This document shows, in pieces, positions 1 to 9,136 of a stretch of DNA of 64,000 nt (the first letter of the stretch is position 1; the number at the start of each line of letters is the position of its first letter). The notes below the pieces were generated by a model that saw only the letters and a list, made by a program, of their open reading frames with translations, was not told where the DNA came from and made no database searches. Location of the stretch: NCBI RefSeq assembly GCF_016481305.1, contig NZ_JAENBO010000001.1:248001-312000 (forward strand). Reading direction: 5' to 3'. Both the position numbers and the translations under genes were made by a program. Source of the DNA: Streptococcus pacificus. GTDB lineage: Bacteria; Bacillota; Bacilli; Lactobacillales; Streptococcaceae.

Positions 1-2
1 TT

Positions 3-377
3 CAAGATCCAGACAAGGCAAGAGGTGTCACTGTAGGATCTGTCTATCAGGAGGATTCATCCATTGTTACTTCAGGTATTTATGAGCGTTATCTAGAAGA
101 AAATGGTAAGAGGTACCATCATATTCTTGATCCTAAAACGGGTTATCCTATTGAAAATCAAATTTCAGGAGTCACTGTTTTTACAAAGACATCTACTCAA
201 GGAGACGGTCTATCAACGTCATTATTTTTACTTGGGATTGATAAAGGATTAGAATTGGTCAATCAAACAGATGGTGTCGAAGCTGTTTTTATTGATAAAG
301 ACCACGGAATTCATCTTAGTGATGGTCTTAGGGAATCATTTGAACTAACACATGGAGATTATTACATTGCAAAATAA
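3..377 (+). CDS. apbE: FAD:protein FMN transferase (ApbE family), 3' part
   Basis: The last 124 residues of an ApbE-type flavin transferase; the 5' part lies outside the window. ApbE enzymes use FAD to attach FMN covalently to a Thr/Ser of secreted or membrane target proteins. Visible hallmarks are GSVYQEDSSIVTSGIYERYL followed by HILDPKTGYP, the conserved H-DP-TG-P segment near the active site, and then the late STQGDGLSTSLFLLG segment, which matches the family's conserved ADALATA-like helix. The stop overlaps the start of the next gene by 26 bp, so the two are translationally coupled. Next to a DHNA-type prenyltransferase it fits a flavin/quinone extracellular electron transfer locus. The family call is firm; the locus role is inferred. 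Confidence 0.93.
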   Translation, partial: QDPDKARGVTVGSVYQEDSSIVTSGIYERYLEENGKRYHHILDPKTGYPIENQISGVTVFTKTSTQGDGLSTSLFLLGIDKGLELVNQTDGVEAVFIDKDHGIHLSDGLRESFELTHGDYYIAK

Positions 378-1317
378 AAATTTATCGTTAGCTTCTTTTA
401 TAGAATTTGTAGAGTTAAGAACAAAGGTTGCCAGTGTTTTTCCGATGACGATTGGTTTTTTATGGTCACAATACTACCACCATACATTTAACGTGTTAAA
501 TAGTATCATTTTTATCATAGCTGTTATTAGTTTTGATATGTGTACAACAGCTATCAATAATACGGTAGATTTTCATAAGGCTATTGACGCATCTTACAAA
601 GTAGAAGAAAATGTGATTGGTAAATATCAATTAAATCTCAAACAGATGGTTAAGATTATCTTTTTATTACTGGGCATTTCTATAGTCTTTTCTATCGTTC
701 TGGTTTTTTTGACGGATATCATGCTTTTACCTATGGGTATCATCTGCTTTTTGATCGGAATTTTTTACACTTATGGCCCTAAACCACTATCAAGACTGCC
801 TCTTGGAGAAATTTTTTCTGGCGTTACGATGGGCTTTGGTATTTTTTTTCTGGCACTTTATATTCAACTTCCCAAGAGAATGTTGAGCACTCAAATTGAT
901 TGGTCAAGTCTCACTATTTCTTGGCATATTGGTGAAATAGCACTTGTCTTTTTGATGAGTCTTCCATTGGTAACACTGATTGCTAATATCATGTTGGCCA
1001 ATAATCTTTCTGATTACGAACAAGACATTAAAAATAAGCGCTTTACCCTTGTCCATTATATTGGTAAAAATAATGCTGTCACATTATATACCGTGCTTAA
1101 TCTTTTTCCTTGGTTTGTTTGGCTGGTATTTATACTCGGTCAATTCGTTCCCTGGTATGGTTTAGTGATTTATCTGTTCTTTCCACTTAATTGGAAGAGT
1201 CTTAAACGATTTAGAAAAGAGCAAATCAAATCAAAAACATTTATTGAAGCGATTAAAAGTTTTGTGCTTTTTTCAGGATTATATGTCTTAACGTTATTAC
1301 TAGGAATACTATTTTAA
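352..1317 (+). CDS. UbiA-family prenyltransferase (MenA/DHNA polyprenyltransferase-like)
   Basis: A 321-residue integral membrane protein with about 8 or 9 hydrophobic segments. UbiA-superfamily enzymes transfer a polyprenyl chain from its diphosphate to an aromatic acceptor. MenA-type members act on 1,4-dihydroxy-2-naphthoate. The two Asp-rich diphosphate/Mg sites are visible: NNTVDFHKAID around residues 65-75 and NNLSDYEQDIKNKR around 217-230, followed by FTLVHYIG as in MenA proteins. It starts inside apbE (26-bp overlap) and ends at a strong terminator. Streptococci generally lack a full menaquinone pathway, so this probably makes a demethylmenaquinone from supplied DHNA for electron transfer. 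That role is inferred from the ApbE neighbour. Confidence 0.85.
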   Translation: MEIITLQNKNLSLASFIEFVELRTKVASVFPMTIGFLWSQYYHHTFNVLNSIIFIIAVISFDMCTTAINNTVDFHKAIDASYKVEENVIGKYQLNLKQMVKIIFLLLGISIVFSIVLVFLTDIMLLPMGIICFLIGIFYTYGPKPLSRLPLGEIFSGVTMGFGIFFLALYIQLPKRMLSTQIDWSSLTISWHIGEIALVFLMSLPLVTLIANIMLANNLSDYEQDIKNKRFTLVHYIGKNNAVTLYTVLNLFPWFVWLVFILGQFVPWYGLVIYLFFPLNWKSLKRFRKEQIKSKTFIEAIKSFVLFSGLYVLTLLLGILF

Positions 1318-1350
1318 ACCTTAGATGACCTCATCTAAGGTTTTTTATTT
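1318..1350 (+). terminator. Rho-independent terminator after apbE-ubiA
   Basis: An 11-bp perfect stem (ACCTTAGATGA pairing with TCATCTAAGGT) starts just after the prenyltransferase stop and runs into a T-rich tail. It closes the apbE-side operon. Confidence 0.9.
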
Positions 1351-1432
1351 TCTTCTCATAAATAATTCATAAATAAAAATTTATATGTAAGATTTTAGCA
1401 AAATAAAAAAGTCTAAATATGGTGCAAATTCA

Positions 1433-1460
1433 TTGACAATATGCGATAAATCAATATAAT
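1433..1460 (+). promoter_or_regulatory. Promoter for the DivIVA-like/surface protein operon
   Basis: Consensus -35 TTGACA (1433-1438), 16-bp spacer, consensus -10 TATAAT (1455-1460). It leaves a roughly 100-nt AT-rich 5' leader before the SD and ATG at 1568. This is among the best sigma-A matches in the window and the only clear one before the giant surface gene at 2599. Confidence 0.8.
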
Positions 1461-1567
1461 AATATATATAATAATAATAGATATTATATGAAAAAAAAGT
1501 AACTTTCATAATCTGAGAAATAGTGTGGAAGCTCTTTTTTTTCTGGGTAGCTTTAGAAGGGAGAAAC

Positions 1568-2122
1568 ATGTTTTTTAAAAAACAATTATTTGGTTACAAT
1601 AAAGCAGATGTTGATCAAATAATTAACAAATTGACTGAAGACAATCAACGATTAAAAAATATGATTGTAGATCAAGAAAAAAATATCAATGAATTATCTG
1701 ATGCCCTTTCTCAAATGAAAGAGAAAGAAAATGATATTCAGAAATCCTTAATGGATGCCAAAAATATTGCTGAAGAGATTATCAATGAAGCAGAAGTATA
1801 TGCAAGCAATAAAAAGGAGGAAGCCAAGAAGAATTCAAGTCGAATCTTTAATAATTTTGAAAAAAACTTCAATGAGATAGTGGCAATAAAACGTGAAATT
1901 GTTGACCTGGAACTTAAAATGAAAGAAGAAATCAGAGAAAAGGTTAATTTCTATCTTAATCAACTTGATGATATTGATGTCTTTGGTGAACAGTTAGATG
2001 CAAAATTTATTCAAATTGAAGATCGTTTTGAACAGATTAAACTTGAATTGCCTGATGATAAAGAATATCAAAAAGAGGCAGAAGTTGAAGAGATACCTGT
2101 CTATACGTTTCATACAGATTAA
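1568..2122 (+). CDS. DivIVA-like coiled-coil protein
   Basis: A 184-residue, largely helical protein. The N-terminus (FKKQLFGYNKADVDQIINKL) matches the DivIVA/GpsB membrane-binding head: the F-GY-x-x-x-VD pattern followed by a coiled coil. A long heptad-rich region (about residues 22-150) includes the typical AKNIAEEIINEAEVYA stretch. The open frame extends upstream to 1523, but the ATG at 1568 is chosen because an SD (AAGGGAGAA) precedes it and the DivIVA head starts there. DivIVA proteins sit at curved septal or polar membrane and recruit partners. The next gene begins 13 bp downstream and the giant surface protein follows, so a role in septal placement or export of that protein is possible but inferred. 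This is probably not the housekeeping DivIVA, given the absence of ylm/ftsZ neighbours. Confidence 0.75.
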   Translation: MFFKKQLFGYNKADVDQIINKLTEDNQRLKNMIVDQEKNINELSDALSQMKEKENDIQKSLMDAKNIAEEIINEAEVYASNKKEEAKKNSSRIFNNFEKNFNEIVAIKREIVDLELKMKEEIREKVNFYLNQLDDIDVFGEQLDAKFIQIEDRFEQIKLELPDDKEYQKEAEVEEIPVYTFHTD

Positions 2123-2135
2123 AAAGGAGAACTGA

Positions 2136-2573
2136 ATGGATAAAGTGAATGAAAGTTTTCAAAGAACACTTGCCAAAAAACAGTTTTTTTTAAAAATTGT
2201 TGAAAAACCTTCTGAGTGGCACTATAAAGGAAAGTTTTCAGTTAGTGAAAAGCACTTGATTGATTTTGGAATATCAATTACAAAAGGCCAATCAAAAGGT
2301 ATTGGTCAAATAATCTATCAAAATATTGCTTATTGCTCTGATAAAGACTCCCGTTTGGAGTGGTTAGAATTTATTAACAACTTGAATCGTCAGTTAGGTA
2401 TTTATTACTATTTTTGTCTAGAGGATAATGGCTATGTCTACATGAGACATATCCGAGATGTTACAACTGAATTAGAAGATTTTTTTAATACGATAATCCA
2501 AGCACCTAGTTTAATCAGAAAAGTTTTAGTGATGTTTGAAGAACGCTTTGGAAGTCGCAGTGTGTTTAAATAA
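2136..2573 (+). CDS. Small cytoplasmic protein, possibly YbjN-like fold
   Basis: A 145-residue soluble protein without signal peptide or membrane segment, preceded by a good SD (AAAAGGAGAACTG). I do not recognise it with certainty. The alternating beta-rich pattern followed by a helical C-terminus (DFFNTIIQAPSLIRKVLVMF), and central NNLNRQLGIYYYFCLEDNGY and VYMRHIRDV segments, resemble YbjN/type III secretion chaperone-like proteins. That resemblance is by eye only. It lies 13 bp after the DivIVA-like gene and 25 bp before the YSIRK adhesin. A dedicated chaperone or regulator for that adhesin would fit the arrangement, but this is inference. Confidence 0.6.
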   Translation: MDKVNESFQRTLAKKQFFLKIVEKPSEWHYKGKFSVSEKHLIDFGISITKGQSKGIGQIIYQNIAYCSDKDSRLEWLEFINNLNRQLGIYYYFCLEDNGYVYMRHIRDVTTELEDFFNTIIQAPSLIRKVLVMFEERFGSRSVFK

Positions 2574-2598
2574 TTAGATTTTATAATGAGGGAGAAAA

Positions 2599-5500
2599 AT
2601 GAAAACAAATCTATTTAACAAAAAAGAATTTTACTCTATTAGAAAATATAAAGCTTATGGAACAACTTCTGCATTGATTGGAACTGCTATGTTAATGGGA
2701 TTAACTGCTCAAACAGTCAGTGCCAATGAAACAACTGTTCAAGTAGTTTCTGAACCTACTGTGGTTGAAGTCTCTCAACCATCTCAAGATTTTACTCAAG
2801 AATTCGATGAGAACAAAGAAGCGAAAACACAACCTATTGTGACGACAGATCCAATTGAAGAGTATAGCATTTTAGAAGAACATAATACACCATCAACTGA
2901 AACATTAGATACTATAAACAGTCAAGAGACACACGAATCAGCAGAAGTTATTATTCCATCATCTAGTATTGAAACGCCAGAAGAAGTAGCCAATGAAAAA
3001 GATTCTGTTCTGTTACTTGAAGAAGAAAATCTTACAAAAACTTCTCAGAGTGGTTTTAGAAAAGCAGTTGATGCCCCTTATGCAGCTTTTCGATCAGTAG
3101 ATAACTCTAAACCTTACATGACTCTTGAAAGGTACTTTGGTGATGGTAATCGCGCTAATATTAACTATAGTATTGTTAGAGAAGGACAAACAGTAGATAT
3201 TTCCTACAAGGTTGGTTTAACAAGAATCACACCAGAAGAAGTCGAGTTGACTCCAGATGCTCGAGCTTTAAATTTGGTGTATGATAAGAATTCTGGGTAT
3301 ATCAAAGGAACAATTGTTCTTTCTGATAACTTTCCATTGAAGGAATATTTGATTGGATTGCAGTCAAAAACTGACCCTCAAAATACTAAGGTGACGGCCA
3401 CTTTAAATATTTATGGCAAAGAAAATATCAATGAATATGGTTTTATCACTATATATACTAGACTTGATGAGCAAAGAAGTAAAAACAAATCTGATTTTGA
3501 TGATATCATGACTGCCCCTAAACATACAATTTATCCTTTTGTATCGTCAGATACAAATGCAAAGGAGACGTCAAGTACTGTTATTTTTCCTCTTCAAGAT
3601 GGTAACATTATGGTTACAATGCCAGTAACTCCGTTTGGTTATTTGCTAGATAAAACTAGAGAGGAAAATTATGACTCACATATTTACCCTCAAACCATTG
3701 AAGATGCAACGTCAGATAGCAAACAATACACAAATAATATTTATTTAATGAGTCTTGATAATAGTCAAGATGGCGCTAAACAATTAGTGACTATTAAAAG
3801 TGTAGAACAGGTTGATGCCAGTCCAGGAATTGAAACCAAGTTTTTTATTGATAAAACACCAACACTACTTAATACAACATTGGATAGAAATCGCTCGGTA
3901 GATAATAGGAATTTTCCAACATACCGCCTTCAATTTACCAATCTTCCAGCAACAGCAGGTCGTTATTTTGCAGATTTTAAAGTTGTTGATAGTATTGGAA
4001 GAGAAAAAAAACATCATCTAGAAATTTTAACTTATGAACAATCTCAAACAGTTATTAATGAGATTAAACCAGGTTATGATGAAGTTTCTTCTCTAATTAT
4101 CACTCATGCTGATGTTAAGTTGGAACCAAATAAACAATATGATATCAATAATCAAACTGTTTTACCATCTGAATCTGATGAACAAGAAGTTGGGATTATT
4201 AGATTAAATAAAGAAAATGCAAGCATTGAGATTGTTAACAAGCCTGAAGGTATTGAAATAAACACGGCAACTGGTAGAATTACCAAAAAGGCTGGTGTCC
4301 TTTTACAGTCAGGCACTTATACCATTGAAACTAAAGCTATTGATGGGCACTTTGGGAATTCTGCGCCAACTAGACTACTCAAGTTTGAAGTGGTAGATGC
4401 CCCAAATCCTATCCAACATCAAGTTTGGAAAGAATGGCAAGAGATTACTCCGATTAACGTCTCAATGAAAAACAATTCGAAGATTGAAAGTATTGAGATT
4501 GTTGAAAGTGATGCTAACCACGTTAATCTAAGAGGAGATGGCTCAACGGTTAAAGGAACAACCTTAGAAGCAACTAATGGTCAAAAAACAGTCTTTTTAA
4601 AAATCAATTATCTCACTAAAGATAATGAGGTAAAAAGTGTCAAGACTAGCTTCACCTATGAAGTCCAAGCCGACCCAGAAAATCAATTAAGTCTAAATAT
4701 TACTAATGCTGATCAAACTGTTTATGAAAATCAAGCAATTTCAACGATGACAATAACCACTAATTCAAGTGAAGAATTAGTCGTTGACACAGATTCATTG
4801 CCTTTTGGTGTCGTTTATCATCCTGAAACAAAAACGATTACCGGAACACCAAAGTATGAAGGACGTTATCAAGCAGTTGTTACAGCAAGTAGAAATGGTA
4901 AGAAATTATCAAAAACGATTACTATTACTGTTAATCCAAGTAGTTTTACAATCCCACCTATTACAAAAGATTTAGTAGCAGGTTCAGAAATCGAACCTAT
5001 TGAAATTAATTTACCCGCTAATGCAACTAAGGAATTTAGTAGTCTTAACTTGCCACAAGGTCTAACAATAAGTGAAGATGGTCGTAGGATTACAGGTACA
5101 CCATTGGTTGTCGGAAACTATACAATACAACCAAGATATAGTCGAAGAACTTCTGCTGGGAACTACCAATCAGCTACAGCAAACATTACTTTACGTATTA
5201 CAAATGCTCCAATCTCCTTAGCAATTTCTAATCAACGTCAAACAGTAACTGTTTTAGACGCTATTGAGGACATGGTTGTTGACGCACCTAGTGGCGCTAA
5301 ATTAGCAGTTCAATCAGGAAAATTACCAACAGGAGTCACTTTTGACAGCACTAGACGCGTTATTTCTGGTACTCCTACAGAAGTTGGGACTTTTACAGCA
5401 ACTTTCAGTGCAGAATTTGCTAATATTTACGGTGGTAGAAAAGCGACAGCTGATGTTACTATTGTAGTGAGAAATCGTGAAGCACAGTTGCAAATTGCTA

Positions 5501-8220
5501 ATAATGATCAAACAAAACAGGTATTAACACCTTTAGATGATATTATTTTAAGTACTGATGATAAAGCGACTATCACTTTAGATTCAAGTAAACTTCCAGC
5601 AGGTGTGACATATAATCAACAAACAAAAACTATTAGTGGCACTCCATCTGTTGCTGGTACTTATAATATTCCTGTAACGGCAACCTTTAATCAAATGGCT
5701 AATCAGCCTAGTGAAACAAAAAATCTTCTTATCAACGTTACAAATTTACCGGCAACTATTAATATTACAAATAATAATCAAGAAATAACATTGGGACAAT
5801 CTATTAAAGATATTGTGATTGAGCATAATCAAAAAGCAAGTCTTTTAGGGCAATATCTCAGCCTTACTTTCCCAGAATCAGATATTGCTTCTTATCTCGA
5901 TGAGAGATTAGGCCTTAACTATAACCCAGATACCAATACTATTTCAGGGCAACCAAAACAAACTGGCGTTTACAAGATAAGATTTAAAGCGATGAATCCA
6001 CATGCTTTAGGTGGAGAAAGTGCTGAAGGGATTCTAACACTTACGGTTACTCGTGACGAGTTATCCCTAGATGTTTCCAAAGATAATCAAATTGTTATTT
6101 TAGGAAATGCTATTCGCCCGATTACATTAAAAGCTACCGATGGCGCAACAATTGAGGTTGAACAATCAAGTTTACCGGATGGAGTGACTTATAACTCTTC
6201 TCAAAAAACAATTTCTGGGGAACCAACTCAAACTGGTAAATATGATATTGTTGTAAAAGCTTCAAAAAATTCAGGTAAATCATCAGTTCAAAAAGTAGTA
6301 AGTATTGATGTTATTGATATTACCTCAGGTAAAGACGGTAACTCTGTTCACTCTGGTGTTACTGAACCAAGAAGCCAACTTGGAAAAGCAGGTGATATCT
6401 ATATTGATACAAGAACTGGAAACACTTATAAGAAGGTGGGAAGTCAATGGTCACTTACAGGAAATCTAAAAGGACCTCAAGGTGAACGAGGTCTTCAAGG
6501 TGAACGAGGTCTTCAAGGTGAACGAGGTCTTCAAGGCCCTCCAGGTAAACGTGGTGAACAAGGCTTTCAAGGAATACCTGGTGAACGAGGTCTTCAAGGA
6601 ATACCTGGTGAACGAGGTTTTCAGGGCCCTCCAGGCAAACGTGGTGAACAAGGTTTTCAAGGTATTCCAGGTGAGCGCGGATTAAGAGGTGAACGAGGTC
6701 CTAGAGGTGAACGAGGCCTTCAAGGAAGAGCCGGTCGTGATGGTCGTGATGGTAGCTCAGTCAGCATAGCAGAGGTTAGAAAAGACGGTTCAGGTAATAC
6801 CGTCATAAGCTTCTCAGATGGCAAAGAAGTGACGATAGAAAAAGGTGATAAAGGAGATCGAGGCGAACGAGGTCTCCAAGGCGCAACCGGTCAAGCCGGT
6901 CGTGATGGACGTGACGGTAGCTCAGTAAATATCACCGACGTCAGAAAAGATGGTTCAGGTAATACTGTCATCACCTTCTCAGATGGTAAAGAAGTCACTG
7001 TAGACAAAGGTGACAAGGGAGTCCGAGGTGAGCAAGGTCTTCAAGGCGCAACCGGTCAAGCCGGTCGTGATGGACGTGATGGTAGCTCAGTAAGCATCAC
7101 CGACGTCAGAAAAGATGGTTCAGGTAATACCGTCATCACCTTCTCAGATGGTAAAGAAGTGACTGTGGATAAAGGTGATAAAGGAGACCGAGGCGAAAAA
7201 GGTCTTCAAGGGACAGCTGGACGCGACGGTAACTCAGTAAGTATCACTGATGTTAGAAAAGATGGTTCAGGTAATACTGTCATCACCTTCTCAGATGGTA
7301 AAGAAGTGACTGTAGACAAAGGTGACAAGGGAGATCGCGGCGAACAAGGTCTTCAAGGTGCAACCGGTCAAGCCGGTCGTGACGGTAGCTCAGTAAGTAT
7401 CACCGACGTCAGAAAAGACGGTTCAGGCAATACCGTCATCACCTTCTCAGATGGTAAAGAAGTGACTGTAGACAAAGGTGACAAGGGAGACCGAGGTGAG
7501 CAAGGTCTTCAAGGTGCAACCGGTCAAGCAGGCCGTGATGGTAACTCAGTAAGTATCACCGATGTTAGAAAAGATGGTTCGGGCAATACTGTCATCACCT
7601 TCTCAGATGGTAAAGAAGTCACTGTAGACAAAGGTGACAAGGGAGACCGCGGCGAACAAGGTCTTCAAGGTGCAACCGGTCAAGCCGGTCGTGATGGACG
7701 CGACGGTAGCTCAGTAAGTATCACCGACGTCAGAAAAGATGGTTCAGGCAATACTGTCATCACCTTCTCAGATGGTAAAGAAGTGACTGTAGACAAAGGT
7801 GACAAGGGAGACCGAGGTGAGCAAGGTCTTCAAGGTGCAACCGGTCAAGCTGGTCGTGATGGTAGCTCAGTAAGTATCACTGACGTCAGAAAAGATGGTT
7901 CAGGTAATACTGTCATCACCTTCTCAGATGGTAAAGAAGTCACTGTAGACAAAGGTGACAAGGGAGAGCGTGGCGAACAAGGTCTACAAGGTGCAACTGG
8001 TCAAGCTGGTCGTGATGGTAGCTCAGTAAGTATCACTGACGTCAGAAAAGATGGTTCAGGTAATACCGTCATCACCTTCTCAGATGGTAAAGAAGTCACT
8101 GTAGAAAAAGGTGATAAGGGAGATCGCGGTGAACAAGGTCTTCAAGGTGCAACTGGTCAAGCAGGCCGTGATGGCCGTGACGGTAACTCCCCTTCTCAGA
8201 TGGTAAAGAAGTCACTGTAG
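2599..8220 (+). CDS. Giant YSIRK collagen-like surface adhesin, 5' frame (truncated by frameshift)
   Basis: A 1873-residue open frame with SD GAGGGAG before ATG. Layout: YSIRK-type signal peptide (YSIRKYKAYGTTSALIGTAM, residues about 13-32; likely cleavage after TVSA); a Glu/Thr/Ser-rich stretch to about 150; a non-repetitive beta-rich ligand-type region to about 650; then six or so putative-Ig (He_PIG-type) domains, each ending in a motif like LPAGVTYNQQTKTISGTP. A segment resembling phage tail-fibre linkers follows (GDIYIDTRTGNTYKKVGSQW). From residue 1292, Gly-X-Y collagen-like triplets alternate with a module of about 30 residues containing SVSITDVRKDGSGNTVITF. The frame ends in the aberrant tail NSPSQMVKKSL because of a 116-bp duplication. 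The wall anchor lies in another frame, so this product would be secreted and not anchored. Adhesion or host-matrix binding is inferred from architecture. Confidence 0.9.
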   Translation: MKTNLFNKKEFYSIRKYKAYGTTSALIGTAMLMGLTAQTVSANETTVQVVSEPTVVEVSQPSQDFTQEFDENKEAKTQPIVTTDPIEEYSILEEHNTPSTETLDTINSQETHESAEVIIPSSSIETPEEVANEKDSVLLLEEENLTKTSQSGFRKAVDAPYAAFRSVDNSKPYMTLERYFGDGNRANINYSIVREGQTVDISYKVGLTRITPEEVELTPDARALNLVYDKNSGYIKGTIVLSDNFPLKEYLIGLQSKTDPQNTKVTATLNIYGKENINEYGFITIYTRLDEQRSKNKSDFDDIMTAPKHTIYPFVSSDTNAKETSSTVIFPLQDGNIMVTMPVTPFGYLLDKTREENYDSHIYPQTIEDATSDSKQYTNNIYLMSLDNSQDGAKQLVTIKSVEQVDASPGIETKFFIDKTPTLLNTTLDRNRSVDNRNFPTYRLQFTNLPATAGRYFADFKVVDSIGREKKHHLEILTYEQSQTVINEIKPGYDEVSSLIITHADVKLEPNKQYDINNQTVLPSESDEQEVGIIRLNKENASIEIVNKPEGIEINTATGRITKKAGVLLQSGTYTIETKAIDGHFGNSAPTRLLKFEVVDAPNPIQHQVWKEWQEITPINVSMKNNSKIESIEIVESDANHVNLRGDGSTVKGTTLEATNGQKTVFLKINYLTKDNEVKSVKTSFTYEVQADPENQLSLNITNADQTVYENQAISTMTITTNSSEELVVDTDSLPFGVVYHPETKTITGTPKYEGRYQAVVTASRNGKKLSKTITITVNPSSFTIPPITKDLVAGSEIEPIEINLPANATKEFSSLNLPQGLTISEDGRRITGTPLVVGNYTIQPRYSRRTSAGNYQSATANITLRITNAPISLAISNQRQTVTVLDAIEDMVVDAPSGAKLAVQSGKLPTGVTFDSTRRVISGTPTEVGTFTATFSAEFANIYGGRKATADVTIVVRNREAQLQIANNDQTKQVLTPLDDIILSTDDKATITLDSSKLPAGVTYNQQTKTISGTPSVAGTYNIPVTATFNQMANQPSETKNLLINVTNLPATINITNNNQEITLGQSIKDIVIEHNQKASLLGQYLSLTFPESDIASYLDERLGLNYNPDTNTISGQPKQTGVYKIRFKAMNPHALGGESAEGILTLTVTRDELSLDVSKDNQIVILGNAIRPITLKATDGATIEVEQSSLPDGVTYNSSQKTISGEPTQTGKYDIVVKASKNSGKSSVQKVVSIDVIDITSGKDGNSVHSGVTEPRSQLGKAGDIYIDTRTGNTYKKVGSQWSLTGNLKGPQGERGLQGERGLQGERGLQGPPGKRGEQGFQGIPGERGLQGIPGERGFQGPPGKRGEQGFQGIPGERGLRGERGPRGERGLQGRAGRDGRDGSSVSIAEVRKDGSGNTVISFSDGKEVTIEKGDKGDRGERGLQGATGQAGRDGRDGSSVNITDVRKDGSGNTVITFSDGKEVTVDKGDKGVRGEQGLQGATGQAGRDGRDGSSVSITDVRKDGSGNTVITFSDGKEVTVDKGDKGDRGEKGLQGTAGRDGNSVSITDVRKDGSGNTVITFSDGKEVTVDKGDKGDRGEQGLQGATGQAGRDGSSVSITDVRKDGSGNTVITFSDGKEVTVDKGDKGDRGEQGLQGATGQAGRDGNSVSITDVRKDGSGNTVITFSDGKEVTVDKGDKGDRGEQGLQGATGQAGRDGRDGSSVSITDVRKDGSGNTVITFSDGKEVTVDKGDKGDRGEQGLQGATGQAGRDGSSVSITDVRKDGSGNTVITFSDGKEVTVDKGDKGERGEQGLQGATGQAGRDGSSVSITDVRKDGSGNTVITFSDGKEVTVEKGDKGDRGEQGLQGATGQAGRDGRDGNSPSQMVKKSL

Positions 8221-8570
8221 AAAAAGGTGATAAGGGAGATCGCGGTGAACAAGGTCTTCAAGGTGCAACTGGTCAAGCAGGCCGTGATGGCCGTGACGGT
8301 AACTCAGTAAGTATCACCGATGTTAGAAAAGATGGTTCAGGTAATACTGTCATCACCTTCTCAGATGGTAAAGAAGTCACTGTAGACAAGGGTGATAAAG
8401 GTGACCGAGGTGAGCAAGGTCTTCAAGGTGCAACCGGTCAAGCTGGTCGTGATGGACTCGACGGTAGCTCAGTAAGTATCACCGAGGTCAGAAAAGATGG
8501 TTCAGGCAATACAGTGATTACCTTCTCAGATGGTAAAGAAGTCACTGTAGACAAAGGTGAACGCGGAGAA
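6472..8570 (+). repeat. Collagen-like triplets with 11 non-triplet modules
   Basis: An initial run of Gly-X-Y triplets (GERGLQGERGLQGERGLQG, then GPPGKRGEQG units) is followed by alternating blocks. Each block is a short triplet run (GDKGDRGEQGLQGATGQAG, then RDGRDG) plus a beta-like module beginning SVSITDVRKDGSGNT. I count nine modules before the frameshift and two after it. Units differ by whole triplets, such as presence or absence of one RDG, and are otherwise nearly identical in DNA, so array length is prone to recombination and to assembly error. Confidence 0.9.
8075..8306 (+). repeat. 116-bp tandem duplication that breaks the reading frame
   Basis: Positions 8075-8190 and 8191-8306 are identical except for the final base (c versus a). 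The period, 116 bp, is not a multiple of three, unlike every other unit spacing in the array. It starts in CCTTCTCAGATGG and ends in GGTAACTC. The second copy shifts reading from frame 1 to frame 3, ending the upstream frame at 8220. Confidence 0.93.
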
Positions 8571-9071
8571 CGTGGTCCACAAGGTGAGTCAGGAAATGCT
8601 GGCAACCAAGGTGGCAACAACGCTCAAGATGGAAACGACAATCAAGGCGGCAATAGCAACCAAGGTGGCAACAACGCTCAAGATGGAAACGACAATCAAG
8701 GCGGCAATAGCAACCAAGGTGGCAACAACGTTCAAGATGGAAGTGACAATCAAGGTGGCAATGGCAACCAAGGTGGCAACAACGTTCAAGATGGAAGTGA
8801 CAATCAAGGCGGCAATGGCAACCAAGGTGATGACAACAACCAAAATATTGTCCCTCCAAAAACTAATATTTCATTTGTTCCTATTCAATCTATTCATGAA
8901 GTAACCTCACAATCATTAGGTATTATTAAAAAGCCATCTAATAATAAAAGTCTTCCAAACACTGGAGATACTAATAAAGATACCTTTGTTCTAGCAGGTA
9001 TAGCAAGTGTTGCAGGGTTAGGAATGATGTCTGCTTATTCTTCAAGAAGAAAATATGGTAAAAATTATTGA
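8190..9071 (+). pseudogene. 3' part of the collagen-like adhesin, out of frame (LPXTG anchor)
   Basis: Reading in frame 3 from the duplication gives an uninterrupted continuation: FSDGKEVTVEKGDKG, two more modules, an Asn/Gly/Gln-rich linker, then the sortase signal LPNTGD (from 8952), a hydrophobic segment (VLAGIASVAGLGMMSAY) and the charged tail SSRRKYGKNY. It has no start codon or SD of its own that would make a secreted protein. This is the missing C-terminus of the adhesin at 2599-8220. Removing the 116-bp duplication would restore one protein of roughly 2100 residues. Confidence 0.9.
8611..8832 (+). repeat. 54-bp tandem repeats encoding an Asn/Gly/Gln-rich wall linker
   Basis: Four units of about 54 bp encode repeats of the type GGNNAQDGNDNQGGNSNQ, with small changes (A/V, N/S, S/G). 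This low-complexity stretch lies between the collagen-like region and the LPXTG signal, where wall-spanning linkers sit in sortase substrates. Confidence 0.88.
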
Positions 9072-9136
9072 TATCACTGATGATTTGGTTCTTGATAGAA
9101 GTTGAATAACTGATATTGATGACAAAATTTATTAGT

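Noticed and set aside
1523-1567. Upstream extension of the DivIVA-like gene
   Set aside because: Adds an unrelated hydrophobic stretch before the DivIVA head; the SD supports the ATG at 1568.
6472-8570. CRISPR-like regular repeats
   Set aside because: Repeats are coding, vary by whole Gly-X-Y triplets, lie in a single long reading frame and lack unique spacers of constant length.
8542-8904. Open frames on both strands over the Asn/Gly-rich repeats (for example cysteine/histidine-rich on the minus strand)
   Set aside because: Shadows of the repeat composition in other frames; no SD or promoter, and frame 3 on the plus strand carries the LPXTG end.
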